From: Nitrospira sp.
GTDB lineage: Bacteria > Nitrospirota > Nitrospiria > Nitrospirales > Nitrospiraceae
Assembly: GCA_005116795.1 (NCBI GenBank)
Contig: SWDL01000349.1
Coordinates: 1-7,363, forward strand
Reading direction: 5' to 3'
DNA: 7,363 nucleotides
The notes under the pieces were generated by a model that made no database searches, was not told where the DNA came from, and saw only the letters and a program-made list of their open reading frames with translations. A program made the translations under genes and the position numbers. The number at the start of each line of letters is the position of its first letter. Positions within the stretch are counted from its first letter, which is position 1. Of the stretch, positions 1 to 5,361 are shown one piece after another.

Positions 1-77
1 CGCGCGGTTACAGAACCGCGAGCGCCTCCGCCTCATCCTCCGCCATTCGACCGCTCGCGCCAGGATTCGGCAACCGG
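1..77 (-). promoter_or_regulatory. Region after cas2 with nested inverted repeats; probable start of the CRISPR leader
   Basis: No gene is seen here. Two perfect inverted repeats are present. CGCGGTT (3-9) pairs with AACCGCG (14-20) around a 4-base loop, and CGCGAGCG (17-24) pairs with CGCTCGCG (52-59) around a 27-base loop. They share bases 17-20, so both cannot form at once. In type I-C and I-G loci the leader and array commonly follow cas2, and leaders often carry inverted repeats, so this is probably leader DNA. That is inference: no CRISPR repeat is inside the window. A transcription terminator for the cas operon is the alternative, but no T-rich tract is visible after the hairpin before the edge. 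Confidence 0.4.
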
Positions 78-368
78 CTAGACGACTTTCGCCCGCCGCT
101 CCACCACAGTGACGCTCGTTCCGAGCGATTCGATCCGCTTGATCGGTCGTCCTTCCGTCGGTCCCAAGTCAATCACCAGCACCTGATCCTCTGCATGGTT
201 GATGATTTCCGACAAGTCCGCCTTCATCCGAACCAGATCCATGGCAGGAAGATCGCACTGAAAGACCGACAGTTGCAAGCGCTCGCCGAACCCCTTCATC
301 GTCTTGAAGACGAGACGGAGCCGCTTCGGATCGCAGATATCATACGTCACCAGGTACAGCCGCCGCAT
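78..368 (-). CDS. cas2: CRISPR-associated endoribonuclease-fold protein Cas2
   Basis: This encodes 96 residues, the usual Cas2 length. The first beta strand ends in YLVTYDICD (residues 5-13), with the conserved acidic residue at D10, followed by P-K-R-L. The second strand region reads GERLQLSVFQCDL, typical of the ferredoxin-like Cas2 fold. Cas2 dimers bridge two Cas1 dimers in the integrase complex that inserts new spacers next to the leader; nuclease activity is not needed for that role. The ATG start lies three bases after the cas4-cas1 stop, so the two are almost certainly cotranscribed and translationally linked. The upstream GGTGAG is only a modest ribosome binding site. It is the last gene before the probable leader. 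No sign of decay is seen. Confidence 0.95.
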   Translation of the reverse strand: MRRLYLVTYDICDPKRLRLVFKTMKGFGERLQLSVFQCDLPAMDLVRMKADLSEIINHAEDQVLVIDLGPTEGRPIKRIESLGTSVTVVERRAKVV

Positions 369-371
369 GAC

Positions 372-2072
372 TCACCGCGTCGTGAACGACGGATACTCGT
401 GGATTTCCCCTATCAAATAACGCCCGAGCAGTCTGGCTTGCACCTCCAGCACCCGGCGATAGCTGATCTGATACCCGAAGACAGGGTGCGTGATGTCTTG
501 GCCCATCCGGCGCTCGTAGGTTTCGATGAATCGCCGCCGGCCTTCCGGCGTCAGCGCAACGGAGCCCATGCGTTCGATCCAATCGGTCCGGCGGACTTCT
601 CCGTTGTTTACGGCCGTGTGCACGACGGAGTCGGCGATCAGCGGCCGAAACTCTTCCATCAGATCCAGCGCCAGAGCGGGCCGGCCATATCGGGGCTGAT
701 GGAAGAAGCCACGATACGGATCGAACCCGACTGCTTGCAGCGTCGTCGTCCACTCACGCACCAACATGGCATAGGCCAGGGACAGCATCGCGTTGATCGG
801 ATCGCGCGGCGGCCGACGGTTGCGGCCCGCGAAGTCGAATCGCATCGCGTCGCCGGCCGGCTTGAGCATGCCGGCAAATTCCCCAAAGTATCGCCTGGCC
901 GCCGTCCCCTCAATCCCCAGCAGTTCATCGAGCGACTCCGCCTCTCCGGCGTGCCGGCCGTCGGCTTTGAGGTCCTGCAACACCCCGTCCGGCACGGCCG
1001 GATGGTTCCTCCTCAAAATGGTGCGGCAGTTGGCGATCTTCGCCTGCACAAATCGCCGCGCCAGGATGAGACAGCGCCTCTCGTCGCTCGCAGCCGAGAA
1101 CTGGCTCATGCGCAACTCGACATTCTTATGGGTCAGCCCGGAGGTCACGCCGTAGAACCATCCGCCGCTCGACAGATAGGAGATCGGTATGCCGCGCTTG
1201 CACAGTTCCTGCACGGCTTGCGTGCTGACTTGCACTTGGCCGAACAGCGCCACCTGAGACGTTTCGATCAGCCGAGTCTCCGCCAGCACCGTGTCGTGGT
1301 CCATCACTTTGAGGCAGTCACCGGACTTGGTGACGCGGGCGCCGGGCTGTTGCACATAGAGAGGCAGCGCGTCGTCCCCCGCCGGGATCAGCCGCCGGAT
1401 TTCGCCTTGCGCTGGATCATGCGGACGGCTCAGCCATCCGACTTCATCCGGCAAGCAAATCCCGACCAGCGAACAACGCGGGCACTTCGGGCTGTCCACC
1501 AACGGTGGCGGGAGCTTGGGATCACGCGTCAGCGCGCGCAACCCCTCGATCAGCTCCAGGGTACGCGCCGTCAGTTGGTCATCGAAGCGAACCGTCACGC
1601 GGTCCCGAGAGCCGACGAAGTACAGCACGCCCTCGTCACAGTCGAAGCCATGCTCGCGTAGCAAGAGCCCCTGCACACAGAGCTGCACGAGTTCCGGCTC
1701 ATACGCGCCCCGCTCGACGTGGGGACGCTTCCCGCGCTTGTAATCCACCGGAGTCACGTGACGCCCTTCGCATTCGACGAGATCGATCTTCGCCGTCACG
1801 CCGAGCCGCTCCGACGACAACCAGACGGAACGCTGATGGATCATCGCCTTCTCACCCTCCGGCGGCTCCGCCTCCTCCGAACGTCGGGTGGGCGCCTGAT
1901 CCACTCGTCGATGGTGAACACGGCCTTCCACCGTGTCGGCATTGTCCGCGAACTCGCCGTCCACCCATTCGAGGTAGGCCAGCCGAGGACAATAGGCGAA
2001 CTCATTCACCATCCGGGCGGGGAGCAACGGCGCCTCGCCCCCCGTGGATGTGTCTGGTGATACAGTCTCCAT
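372..2072 (-). CDS. cas4-cas1: Cas4-Cas1 fusion protein (spacer trimming and integration)
   Basis: This encodes 566 residues in two parts. Residues about 20-212 are Cas4, a RecB-like nuclease with an Fe-S cluster. It shows Cys28 in YCPRL, D97 (KIDLV), D110 and K112 (PVDYKRG), Q130, and the cluster cysteines C197, C200 and C206. Residues about 225-566 are Cas1, with the metal-binding residues E388 (LGIEGTAARRYF), H458 (GFFHQPRYGRP) and D470 with E473/E474 (LDLMEEFRP). Nothing essential is missing. The fusion is typical of type I-G, where Cas4 helps select and trim PAM-bearing prespacers before Cas1-Cas2 integration. The ATG at 2072 has AAGGAGGG only a few bases upstream, an unusually short spacing. 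The next in-frame ATG (residue 21) has no ribosome binding site and would start just before the first cysteine, so 2072 is preferred. It is separated from csb2 by the accessory island. Confidence 0.96.
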   Translation of the reverse strand: METVSPDTSTGGEAPLLPARMVNEFAYCPRLAYLEWVDGEFADNADTVEGRVHHRRVDQAPTRRSEEAEPPEGEKAMIHQRSVWLSSERLGVTAKIDLVECEGRHVTPVDYKRGKRPHVERGAYEPELVQLCVQGLLLREHGFDCDEGVLYFVGSRDRVTVRFDDQLTARTLELIEGLRALTRDPKLPPPLVDSPKCPRCSLVGICLPDEVGWLSRPHDPAQGEIRRLIPAGDDALPLYVQQPGARVTKSGDCLKVMDHDTVLAETRLIETSQVALFGQVQVSTQAVQELCKRGIPISYLSSGGWFYGVTSGLTHKNVELRMSQFSAASDERRCLILARRFVQAKIANCRTILRRNHPAVPDGVLQDLKADGRHAGEAESLDELLGIEGTAARRYFGEFAGMLKPAGDAMRFDFAGRNRRPPRDPINAMLSLAYAMLVREWTTTLQAVGFDPYRGFFHQPRYGRPALALDLMEEFRPLIADSVVHTAVNNGEVRRTDWIERMGSVALTPEGRRRFIETYERRMGQDITHPVFGYQISYRRVLEVQARLLGRYLIGEIHEYPSFTTR

Positions 2073-2109
2073 ACCCTCCTTATCGGCTGAAGGGCAGGAA
2101 CTATTCAGT

Positions 2110-2115
2110 TGTCAA
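2110..2115 (-). promoter_or_regulatory. Candidate -35 element for a separate cas4-cas1-cas2 promoter
   Basis: The minus strand reads TTGACA here, a perfect -35 hexamer, 37 bases upstream of the cas4-cas1 ATG. At 17 bases spacing the -10 position reads CTTCAG, a poor match, so the promoter is only tentative. A promoter here would make sense because the preceding minus-strand genes are separated from cas4-cas1 by a broken plus-strand gene and a hairpin. Confidence 0.25.
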
Positions 2116-2122
2116 AGAACAG

Positions 2123-2144
2123 GGCCGATCGCCTGTGATCGGCC
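2123..2144. terminator. Perfect 8-bp hairpin in the cas4-cas1/Uma2 divergent gap
   Basis: GGCCGATC (2123-2130) and GATCGGCC (2137-2144) form a perfect stem with a 6-base loop. Read on the minus strand it is followed by CTGTTCTTTG, which is moderately T-rich. Read on the plus strand it is followed by AGGGGGTTTGTT. It could be a weak intrinsic terminator that separates incoming minus-strand transcripts from cas4-cas1, or an operator dyad, since it sits right beside the TTGACA hexamer. The sequence cannot decide between these. Confidence 0.35.
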
Positions 2145-2187
2145 AGGGGGTTTGTTAGACTTGCGCCGAGCCGATGCGAGGCCGCCG

Positions 2188-2580
2188 ATGTCTGCACCCG
2201 CTATCCAGACCAAACGATGGACCCGCCAGGAGTATGACCGCATGGCGGACGCAGGCCTATTCAGCCCGCACGCCCGCGTTCAACTGATCGAGGGCGATAT
2301 CCTCTCCATGACTCCGCAAAGCAGCCCCCATGCCGCAACCATCGGGAAAACGCAGCGTGTCCTCGACCGCCTCCTCGGACCGAAGGTCTAGGTCCGCGTG
2401 CACATGCCGCTCATCATTGACCCTGACTCGGAACCGGAACCCGACCTGGCGGTCGTTCACGGAGCGCCCGCCGACGACCGTGACGAACATCCCCGCGCCG
2501 CCTTGCTGGTCGTCGAAGTATCCGACGGCACCCTGCCCTTGGATCGCGGCCGCAAGCTCGCCATTTATGCCCGTGCCTCC
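2188..2580 (+). pseudogene. Uma2-family nuclease pseudogene (nonsense codon, C-terminus lost)
   Basis: The ATG at 2188 opens a frame typical of Uma2 (DUF820) proteins, a PD-(D/E)XK nuclease-fold family of poorly known function that is abundant in cyanobacteria and other environmental bacteria. The WTRQEYDRMADAGLF and QLIEGDI segments (E35) are present. Codon 68 is TAG (2389-2391) where relatives typically read V-Q-V-R-V, so a CAG to TAG change is likely. The same frame then continues without a break through SEPEPDLAVV (D86), LLVVEVSD (E110) and RGRKLAIYARA (K123). Homology stops near 2580-2590, at about residue 131 of an expected 180-200, just before the 3' end of the opposing antitoxin gene. 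It is divergent from cas4-cas1 and on the opposite strand. Suppression of the stop cannot be excluded, but the missing C-terminus argues for a dead gene. Confidence 0.8.
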
Positions 2581-2582
2581 CG

Positions 2583-2599
2583 CCGGCATCGAATGCCGG
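2583..2599. repeat. Short perfect hairpin between the Uma2 remnant and the antitoxin gene
   Basis: CCGGCAT (2583-2589) and ATGCCGG (2593-2599) form a perfect 7-bp stem with a 3-base loop. It lies 14 bases after the antitoxin stop on the minus strand and just where Uma2 homology ends. It may help end the toxin-antitoxin transcript, but no T tract follows on either strand, so an intrinsic terminator is not established. Confidence 0.3.
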
Positions 2600-2613
2600 A
2601 GCCTGCCGTGCCT

Positions 2614-2814
2614 TTACTCTAAGCGCAATTGCCGCTTCACGCGCGCCAGCGGCACAGTGCGCTTCCGGCCTTCCGCCTTTTTCGCTTTGCGGAGTTGCAG
2701 CAAGTCTTCCATGTCTTCCAGCCGCTCCTTCAGCGACAGGAACTCTTCATACGGCAAGACGGCGAACTGCTTTTTCCCGTCCTTGACCAGAATCTCCGGA
2801 TGTAGCGTCATCAT
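2614..2814 (-). CDS. Phd/YefM-like antitoxin of a relE-type module
   Basis: This encodes 66 residues. The N-terminal half (ILVKDGKKQFAVLPYEEFLSL, residues about 8-28) resembles the Phd/YefM DNA-binding fold in short antitoxins that accompany RelE-like toxins. It is followed by an acidic coiled segment (ERLEDMEDLLQLRKAKKAE) and a basic tail, as expected for the toxin-wrapping C-terminus. Two ATG codons stand in tandem (2814 and 2811). AGAGGAGAGGGG lies directly upstream and supports this start. The gene is 15 bases downstream of the toxin gene on the same strand, so this is a toxin-first operon. Antitoxins of this family normally neutralise the partner toxin and repress the shared promoter. 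The family call rests on pattern recognition only. The frame looks intact. Confidence 0.75.
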   Translation of the reverse strand: MMTLHPEILVKDGKKQFAVLPYEEFLSLKERLEDMEDLLQLRKAKKAEGRKRTVPLARVKRQLRLE

Positions 2815-2829
2815 GGCCCCCTCTCCTCT

Positions 2830-3078
2830 TTAGCGATACGCTTCCCCGCGATGCATGACTCGATAGATTACCAGGCTTCCGCCTTCCACATCAAAAAGCA
2901 CTCGGTAATCCCCCACACGTAACCGGAATTCCGGGGTGAAGTTGGTCAGACGTTTAACATCACCTGTCAGACCGTCTTGCAGACCTTCCACCTTGGCAAC
3001 GTTCCTGTCACGCTCACGCGGAGTCAGCGCTTTCAAATCCTTAATCGCCCGCGGCTTGAATGCAATGTCGTAGTGCAC
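2830..3078 (-). CDS. RelE/ParE-superfamily toxin
   Basis: This encodes 82 residues and matches the compact RelE fold. It has an N-terminal strand (YDIAFKPRAIKDL), a helical hairpin (LTPRERDRNVAKVEGL), the signature strands PEFRLRVGDYRVLFDVEG (residues 49-66) with the conserved arginines, and a C-terminal VIYRVMHRGEAYR. RelE proteins cleave mRNA in the ribosomal A site. ParE relatives poison gyrase, and sequence alone does not separate the two with certainty. The start is a GTG at 3078 preceded by GGGAGAGGGA at suitable spacing; no closer in-frame ATG exists. It begins 30 bases after the stop of the csb2 remnant and in the same direction. No clear promoter of its own is visible, which suggests it was once cotranscribed with a csb2 gene. 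The frame is intact. Confidence 0.82.
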   Translation of the reverse strand: MHYDIAFKPRAIKDLKALTPRERDRNVAKVEGLQDGLTGDVKRLTNFTPEFRLRVGDYRVLFDVEGGSLVIYRVMHRGEAYR

Positions 3079-3108
3079 GCAATTCCCTCTCCCAGTCAGG
3101 TTCCACGG

Positions 3109-3224
3109 TTACTCAGCGCGCTCTTCCTCCACTGCCACGAATTGGCCGAGGCCGAAGTGGCAGGCGAAGCCGAGGGCGAGCAAACCCTGCCACTCAAGGA
3201 CCACGTTACACTCAGCCTGCTCAT
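3109..3224 (-). pseudogene. Remnant of the 3' end of a second, divergent csb2 gene
   Basis: The minus strand from about 3186 to the TAA at 3109-3111 reads GLLALGFACHFGLGQF followed by VAVEEERAE and the stop. The current csb2 ends with GPIALGHSSHFGLGQF plus EAKQEAPET. The glycine-rich loop motif, its spacing to the C-terminus and the stop context correspond, so this is a csb2 tail. The internal substitutions and different last nine residues argue against a recent copy of the neighbour. A neighbouring frame further up (3224-3189, MSRLSVTWSLSG) has the same R-L and glycine spacing as csb2 residues 502-512 but is offset by about five bases, suggesting an indel; this extension is tentative. The rest of the gene is absent. 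It overlaps the hicB promoter on the other strand. Confidence 0.7.
3143..3160. repeat. 18-bp direct repeat, copy 1 (in the csb2 remnant)
   Basis: The 18 bases here are identical to 3785-3802 in the 3' end of the intact csb2. On the minus strand they encode H-F-G-L-G-Q with flanking bases. The two copies lie 642 bases apart and bracket the hicBA pair. The identity is explained by homology of the two csb2 tails, but it also offers a site for recombination. Confidence 0.85.
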
Positions 3225-3239
3225 ATCTCCATTTCGCTC

Positions 3240-3248
3240 TGCTATAAT
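3240..3248 (+). promoter_or_regulatory. Extended -10 promoter for hicB-hicA
   Basis: TGCTATAAT is a perfect extended -10 element (TGnTATAAT). It lies 29 bases before the hicB ATG, giving a start near 3255 and a leader of about 23 bases. The -35 position (CTCATA at 17 bases) is weak, which is tolerated in extended -10 promoters. GAGG at 3269-3272 is a plausible ribosome binding site for the ATG at 3278. It fires opposite to the cas genes. Confidence 0.6.
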
Positions 3249-3277
3249 GGCTCCCAGGCAAGAACTGTGAGGCCCAC

Positions 3278-3482
3278 ATGGAATACCCAATCGTCATAGA
3301 GCAAGACCCGGAGGCCGGGGGGGTACGTCGTGTTTTGCCCGACCCTCAAAGGTTGCGTCTCCCAGGGGGAGACTGAAGAAGAGGCTCTGGAAAACATCAA
3401 AGATGCCATCAAGACCTATCTGGAGAGCGTGGAAGACCTGAAACGACTGAAGAAACTGAGGACCGTCGAAGTCAGCGTATGA
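3278..3482 (+). pseudogene. hicB: HicB-type antitoxin gene broken by a one-G insertion
   Basis: The ATG at 3278 begins MEYPIVIEQDPEAGG, a typical HicB N-terminus. The frame is then lost in a run of seven G (3317-3323) and stops at 3374-3376 after 32 codons. Removing one G restores GGYVVFCPTLKGCVSQGETE and a helical C-terminus ending TVEVSV at the TGA at 3480-3482, a full 67-residue HicB. HicB antitoxins bind and block the HicA RNase. Short forms like this lack a long DNA-binding C-terminus. The stop overlaps the hicA ATG, giving antitoxin-first order. The break could be a real mutation, a slippage-prone homopolymer or a sequencing error. The intact coding pattern either side argues that any loss is recent. 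Confidence 0.85.
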
Positions 3483-3695
3483 CCAAGCTGCCACAGGTCT
3501 CTCATGAACGCGTCGTGAGAGCCCTCAAACGCGCCGGCTTCTACGCCCTCCGCGTTAGAGGGCAAACATATCTCGATGACCGATGACAAGCATCTCGTCA
3601 TTATTCCGCGTCATCACGTGATCAAACCGGGCACACTCAAACAGATTCTGGACGCCGCCGAAATTTCCCCCGAACATTTCAAAGACCTTCTCTGA
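3479..3695 (+). pseudogene. hicA: HicA-type mRNA interferase toxin gene broken by a one-base insertion
   Basis: The ATG at 3479 overlaps the hicB stop and reads MTKLPQVSHERVVRALKRAG, a standard HicA start. The frame breaks near GGG at 3560-3562 and stops at 3584-3586 after 35 codons. Dropping one G restores RVRGKHISMTDDKHLVIIPR and continues to HVIKPGTLKQILDAAEIS and FKDLL, ending at the TGA at 3693-3695, 71 residues in total. The restored frame has the catalytic histidine in G-K-H (H30). HicA is a small double-stranded-RNA-binding-fold RNase that cuts mRNA. In the sequence as given the toxin loses its active site. As its antitoxin is also broken, loss of the toxin would make loss of the antitoxin tolerable. 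Confidence 0.85.
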
Positions 3696-3705
3696 AGAAC
3701 TCGCC

Positions 3706-3726
3706 CCTTACGCCTTACCCCTCGCA
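3706..3726. repeat. Three degenerate 7-base units in the hicA-csb2 gap
   Basis: CCTTACG, CCTTACC and CCTCGCA stand in tandem in the 55-base gap between the convergent hicA and csb2 ends. I see no hairpin or terminator in the gap. The pattern may be chance or the end of a degenerate intergenic repeat. Confidence 0.25.
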
Positions 3727-3750
3727 CCCCACGGTTTGATCTCCAACGCG

Positions 3751-5361
3751 TCACGTTTCAGGCGCCTCTTGCTTCGCCTCAAACTGGCCGAGGCCGAAGT
3801 GGGAGGAATGCCCCAGCGCAATCGGGCCACGAACAGGGTTACGGAAGATCAGTCGGAATGCCCCAGCCAGACGGCGACCGCCATCGTCACCCGCTTTACG
3901 ACGAAACCGCTTGAACTGAATAGGCCGCCAGCGACCGGCGATCGTGAAAACCTGATTCTCGTCACAGAGTGGCGCAATGGTGACCGCCGTTATCTCCTCC
4001 TCCGGCAAGTCAGGTCGGACACTGAGCAGTTGGGCACGAAGATCTTCTTGGAGGAACGCAGCGCGAGCTTCGGGCGAGGATAAGTCGATCCGATCCTGTC
4101 CCCTGGTCTTGGCGTAGCGTGTGGCAATGTAGGGTGTTGAGGACTCCCATATTGTCGACGCCCGCAATGGGCCGGAGGCATACTCGTCGGATGCGCCCAT
4201 GCCCAATAGAAGCAGGCGAAGCGGGTGGCGTTCTTCTCCCTGCCAGCCCGTCCTGATTACACTGAGGCGGTCGAGCGCGCGGCGTTCCTCTGAACCAAAA
4301 CCGCTCGTGGCATACACGGTAAGGTGATCCAGGCGTCCATCGCCGTCCTCGTCGGTCGGAAGATAATAGGCATGCCGATGGTCCGTAAGCGGTTGTCCAT
4401 GTTCAGCTTTGCCGGACAAGACATCCGAGCGCCCTCGGATTCCATTCTTCTCCGTCAACCGGCCGTAGATGCCCATGAGTGTCCGCCGCGCAGCCTCGGC
4501 CACAGGCAGGGTCTCGGTCACCAGCGGAAGGACGGTCGAGTCGAAGGCATAGCGGACGACTTGAATACGTGGGTGGGTAACCGTTCGCCGCGACCGCATC
4601 TTGGGCTCGATCTTGAAGCAGTCGCGTAGGCGGGCGTAAGGCATCCAGCGCGAGCCAGGTGGATCGGACCAGCGATCCTTGTGCAGTTGAAGCGTCTCCA
4701 TGCAGAGGTTCCAGGCTGGGTCATAGATACTGGATCGCTCTTCGATGGTTCGCTTGTGTTTCCCGCGACCAGTGGTTGTTTTTGAGATTGTGGCAACATA
4801 GTCATCGGCAAAGGCGCTCGTGGGGTCCGGACAGAGCAGACGGACAATCTCGTGCTCTGGGGACACGTCTCCTTGGAGTGGACGGCATACACACCCGTCT
4901 GGGTGGCCAAAACCGTCGACAAGCTCGGCCTCGCACCAGGATTCGGATCGGCCCAAAGTATTGAGGTGACTCAAGAGACGTGCGAGGACCTTTCGCTGCT
5001 CGTCACTGAGCGATGCGTTCGGCCAATTACTCTGCAGTGGTGTCTGGCGGCAAACAGCCACGAAGGTGTCGAAAACCAGAGTTCGGTCATCCGGCCCTTT
5101 CTTGAACCACGGCATGAAGTGGCGCGTGTGGCCCGTCAAGGCCGGAGGCAACAAAAACTCCGGCGGCTCCACGAGTGAGCGAAGGATTGGCTCGACCTGT
5201 TCTTGAGGCAAATCGGGAAGCGTGCGCTTCCATACTGCCACCAGCGCCCGGAGGATACGCCAAGGCGACGGAGGCCATTCCACGGCTCCTTCGTTGACAT
5301 GCCGGCCCCAGGGTGTAGCGTGGTACCGGCCGGCGAGGAACTTGAAGGAGATGGCAATCAT
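3751..5361 (-). CDS. csb2: Csb2 (GSU0054 family): Cas5-Cas6-like fusion of the type I-G effector
   Basis: This encodes 536 residues, in the usual range for the family. The N-terminal RAMP-like part begins IAISFKFLAGRYHATPWG and has the family motif PPSPWRILRAL (residues 30-40). The C-terminal Cas6-like part contains HAYYLPTDEDGDGRLDH (330-346) and a glycine-rich loop GPIALGHSSHFGLGQF (512-527) near the end. In type I-G the protein supplies both the Cas5 role at the crRNA 5' end and Cas6-type pre-crRNA processing. H330 is a candidate catalytic residue by position only. The ATG overlaps the csb1 stop by four bases (ATGA), and AGGAGGAG lies eight bases upstream within csb1, so the two are translationally coupled. 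Its 3' end shares an 18-bp identity with the csb2 remnant at 3109-3224. Confidence 0.93.
   Translation of the reverse strand: MIAISFKFLAGRYHATPWGRHVNEGAVEWPPSPWRILRALVAVWKRTLPDLPQEQVEPILRSLVEPPEFLLPPALTGHTRHFMPWFKKGPDDRTLVFDTFVAVCRQTPLQSNWPNASLSDEQRKVLARLLSHLNTLGRSESWCEAELVDGFGHPDGCVCRPLQGDVSPEHEIVRLLCPDPTSAFADDYVATISKTTTGRGKHKRTIEERSSIYDPAWNLCMETLQLHKDRWSDPPGSRWMPYARLRDCFKIEPKMRSRRTVTHPRIQVVRYAFDSTVLPLVTETLPVAEAARRTLMGIYGRLTEKNGIRGRSDVLSGKAEHGQPLTDHRHAYYLPTDEDGDGRLDHLTVYATSGFGSEERRALDRLSVIRTGWQGEERHPLRLLLLGMGASDEYASGPLRASTIWESSTPYIATRYAKTRGQDRIDLSSPEARAAFLQEDLRAQLLSVRPDLPEEEITAVTIAPLCDENQVFTIAGRWRPIQFKRFRRKAGDDGGRRLAGAFRLIFRNPVRGPIALGHSSHFGLGQFEAKQEAPET
3785..3802. repeat. 18-bp direct repeat, copy 2 (in the intact csb2)
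   Basis: This is identical to 3143-3160 and encodes the glycine-rich loop of csb2 on the minus strand. See the remnant at 3109-3224 for its meaning. Confidence 0.85.

Noticed and set aside
195..1661. Long plus-strand open frame (488 codons) opposite cas4-cas1
   Set aside because: It lies wholly antisense to a gene with clear catalytic motifs. Its translation is rich in R, P, H and Q, as expected for the reverse complement of GC-rich coding DNA, and no family is recognisable.
1505..2158. Plus-strand open frame opposite the Cas4 domain
   Set aside because: The translation is low-complexity R/P/S/A-rich sequence antisense to a real gene and has no family signature.
2330..2833. Plus-strand frame over the Uma2 remnant and antitoxin
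   Set aside because: It is an out-of-frame shadow of Uma2 that continues antisense through the antitoxin; the serine-rich translation has no domain.
3278..3695. Programmed frameshifting in hicB and hicA
   Set aside because: The seven-G run could slip, but no stimulatory structure is evident and the hicA site lacks a slippery heptamer. Mutation or sequencing error is simpler.
2073..3750. Insertion sequence or transposon as the source of the island
   Set aside because: No transposase fragment, long terminal inverted repeats or target-site duplication is visible. The 18-bp repeat is explained by csb2 homology.
2073..3750. CreTA-type RNA toxin with a degenerate crRNA
   Set aside because: No repeat-like sequence is available for comparison and no small RNA with a repeat-derived antitoxin can be recognised. 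The modules seen encode proteins.
3736..4083. Plus-strand frame antisense to the csb2 3' end
   Set aside because: It is fully inside csb2 on the other strand and has no recognisable protein. It also starts before the csb2 stop only by chance.
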